A stretch of DNA of 64,000 bases from an uncultured Collinsella sp. (lineage in GTDB: Bacteria > Actinomycetota > Coriobacteriia > Coriobacteriales > Coriobacteriaceae). Under the pieces are notes generated by a model that ran no database searches, had not been told where the DNA came from, and was given only the letters and a program-made list of their open reading frames with translations. A program made the translations under genes and the position numbers. How positions within the stretch are numbered: position 1 is the stretch's first letter; each line of letters opens with the position of its first letter. Shown piece after piece: positions 63,970 to 64,000 of the stretch. Location of the stretch: NCBI GenBank assembly GCA_900544135.1, contig UQTU01000013.1, positions 3,400 through 67,399 on the forward strand, in the 5' to 3' direction.

Positions 63970-64000
63970 ATGGCTGGAAACGCTTTGTACGACGTCGGGA
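63970..64000 (+). CDS. Start of an open frame at the right edge, perhaps transposase
   Basis: The ATG at 63970 has GGGAGG seven bases upstream. Ten codons are visible (MAGNALYDVG), too few for identification. It could be the first gene of the insertion element whose end seems to lie at 63925. Confidence 0.4.
   Translation, partial: MAGNALYDVG

Larger units (their letters stand above)
63925..64000 (+). mobile_element. Possible left end of an IS3-family insertion sequence, cut by window edge
   Basis: TGAACTGCCTCCC followed by TTGGACA resembles the terminal repeats of IS3/IS150-type elements. A perfect 14-bp hairpin (63930-63943 with 63950-63963) is followed by T7, so it can also terminate nifJ. 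GGGAGG (63957-63962) precedes an ATG at 63970 that opens a frame (MAGNALYDVG) running out of the window, as expected for a first transposase gene. The element identity is inference. Confidence 0.45.

Overview
The window is a high-GC chromosomal segment from an anaerobic actinobacterium, most probably class Coriobacteriia and close to Collinsella. The pointers are an HspR-type dnaK-grpE-dnaJ operon, a pknB/pbpA/rodA/pstP/fha-type locus, membrane LuxR regulators, pyruvate:ferredoxin oxidoreductase, a mannose-family PTS with a DUF956 gene, and nickel/hydrogenase maturation genes. The species call is inference from gene content and composition. Nearly all sequence is coding, and I found one tRNA and no rRNA or CRISPR array.

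Layout. 0-4.1 kb (minus strand): small unknown gene, nikR, hypF, hypC (cut by the window edge), with trxA upstream. 5-9 kb: nadA-nadB-nadC-niaR for de novo NAD synthesis, with a 19-bp perfect palindrome over the promoter, then a small ferredoxin. 9.9-14.2 kb: dnaK-grpE-dnaJ-hspR. 14.6-16.9 kb: an aconitase-family hydratase. 17-21 kb: a hypothetical gene flanked by repeats, then clpB, whose upstream region shares a 27-bp motif with dnaK. 21.4-29.9 kb: an AAA/DUF4143 ATPase, an anchored acidic protein, a polytopic membrane protein with a TetR regulator, a 925-aa flavin/iron-sulfur oxidoreductase, and hypA. 30-33.6 kb: mannose-family PTS (EIIAB, EIIC, EIID) and DUF956. 33.6-34 kb: repeats and tRNA-Arg(CCU).

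34-44.2 kb (minus strand) is an envelope-signalling operon: kinase, FhaA-like, FhaB-like, PP2C phosphatase, a single protein fusing a RodA/FtsW glycosyltransferase to a class B penicillin-binding protein, and a PASTA kinase. 44.6-50.4 kb is a more AT-rich cassette: a membrane regulator with two LuxR-type DNA-binding domains, a secreted four-cysteine protein, two permeases, an ABC ATPase and a second exported protein. This is the best candidate for an undescribed system. 50.5-56 kb: YcxB-like protein, dnaX, a small gene, a minus-strand gene broken by an in-frame TGA, ybaB, recR. 56.2-59.9 kb: a second signalling operon (anchored protein, kinase, FHA protein). 60.3-63.8 kb: nifJ behind a long structured leader. 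The window ends in what looks like the left end of an IS3-family element.

Several families of short inverted repeats recur between genes at 9.6, 14.4, 17.1, 17.9, 29.9, 33.6, 44.3 and 59.9 kb. They resemble REP-type elements. No REP-associated transposase gene is visible in the window.
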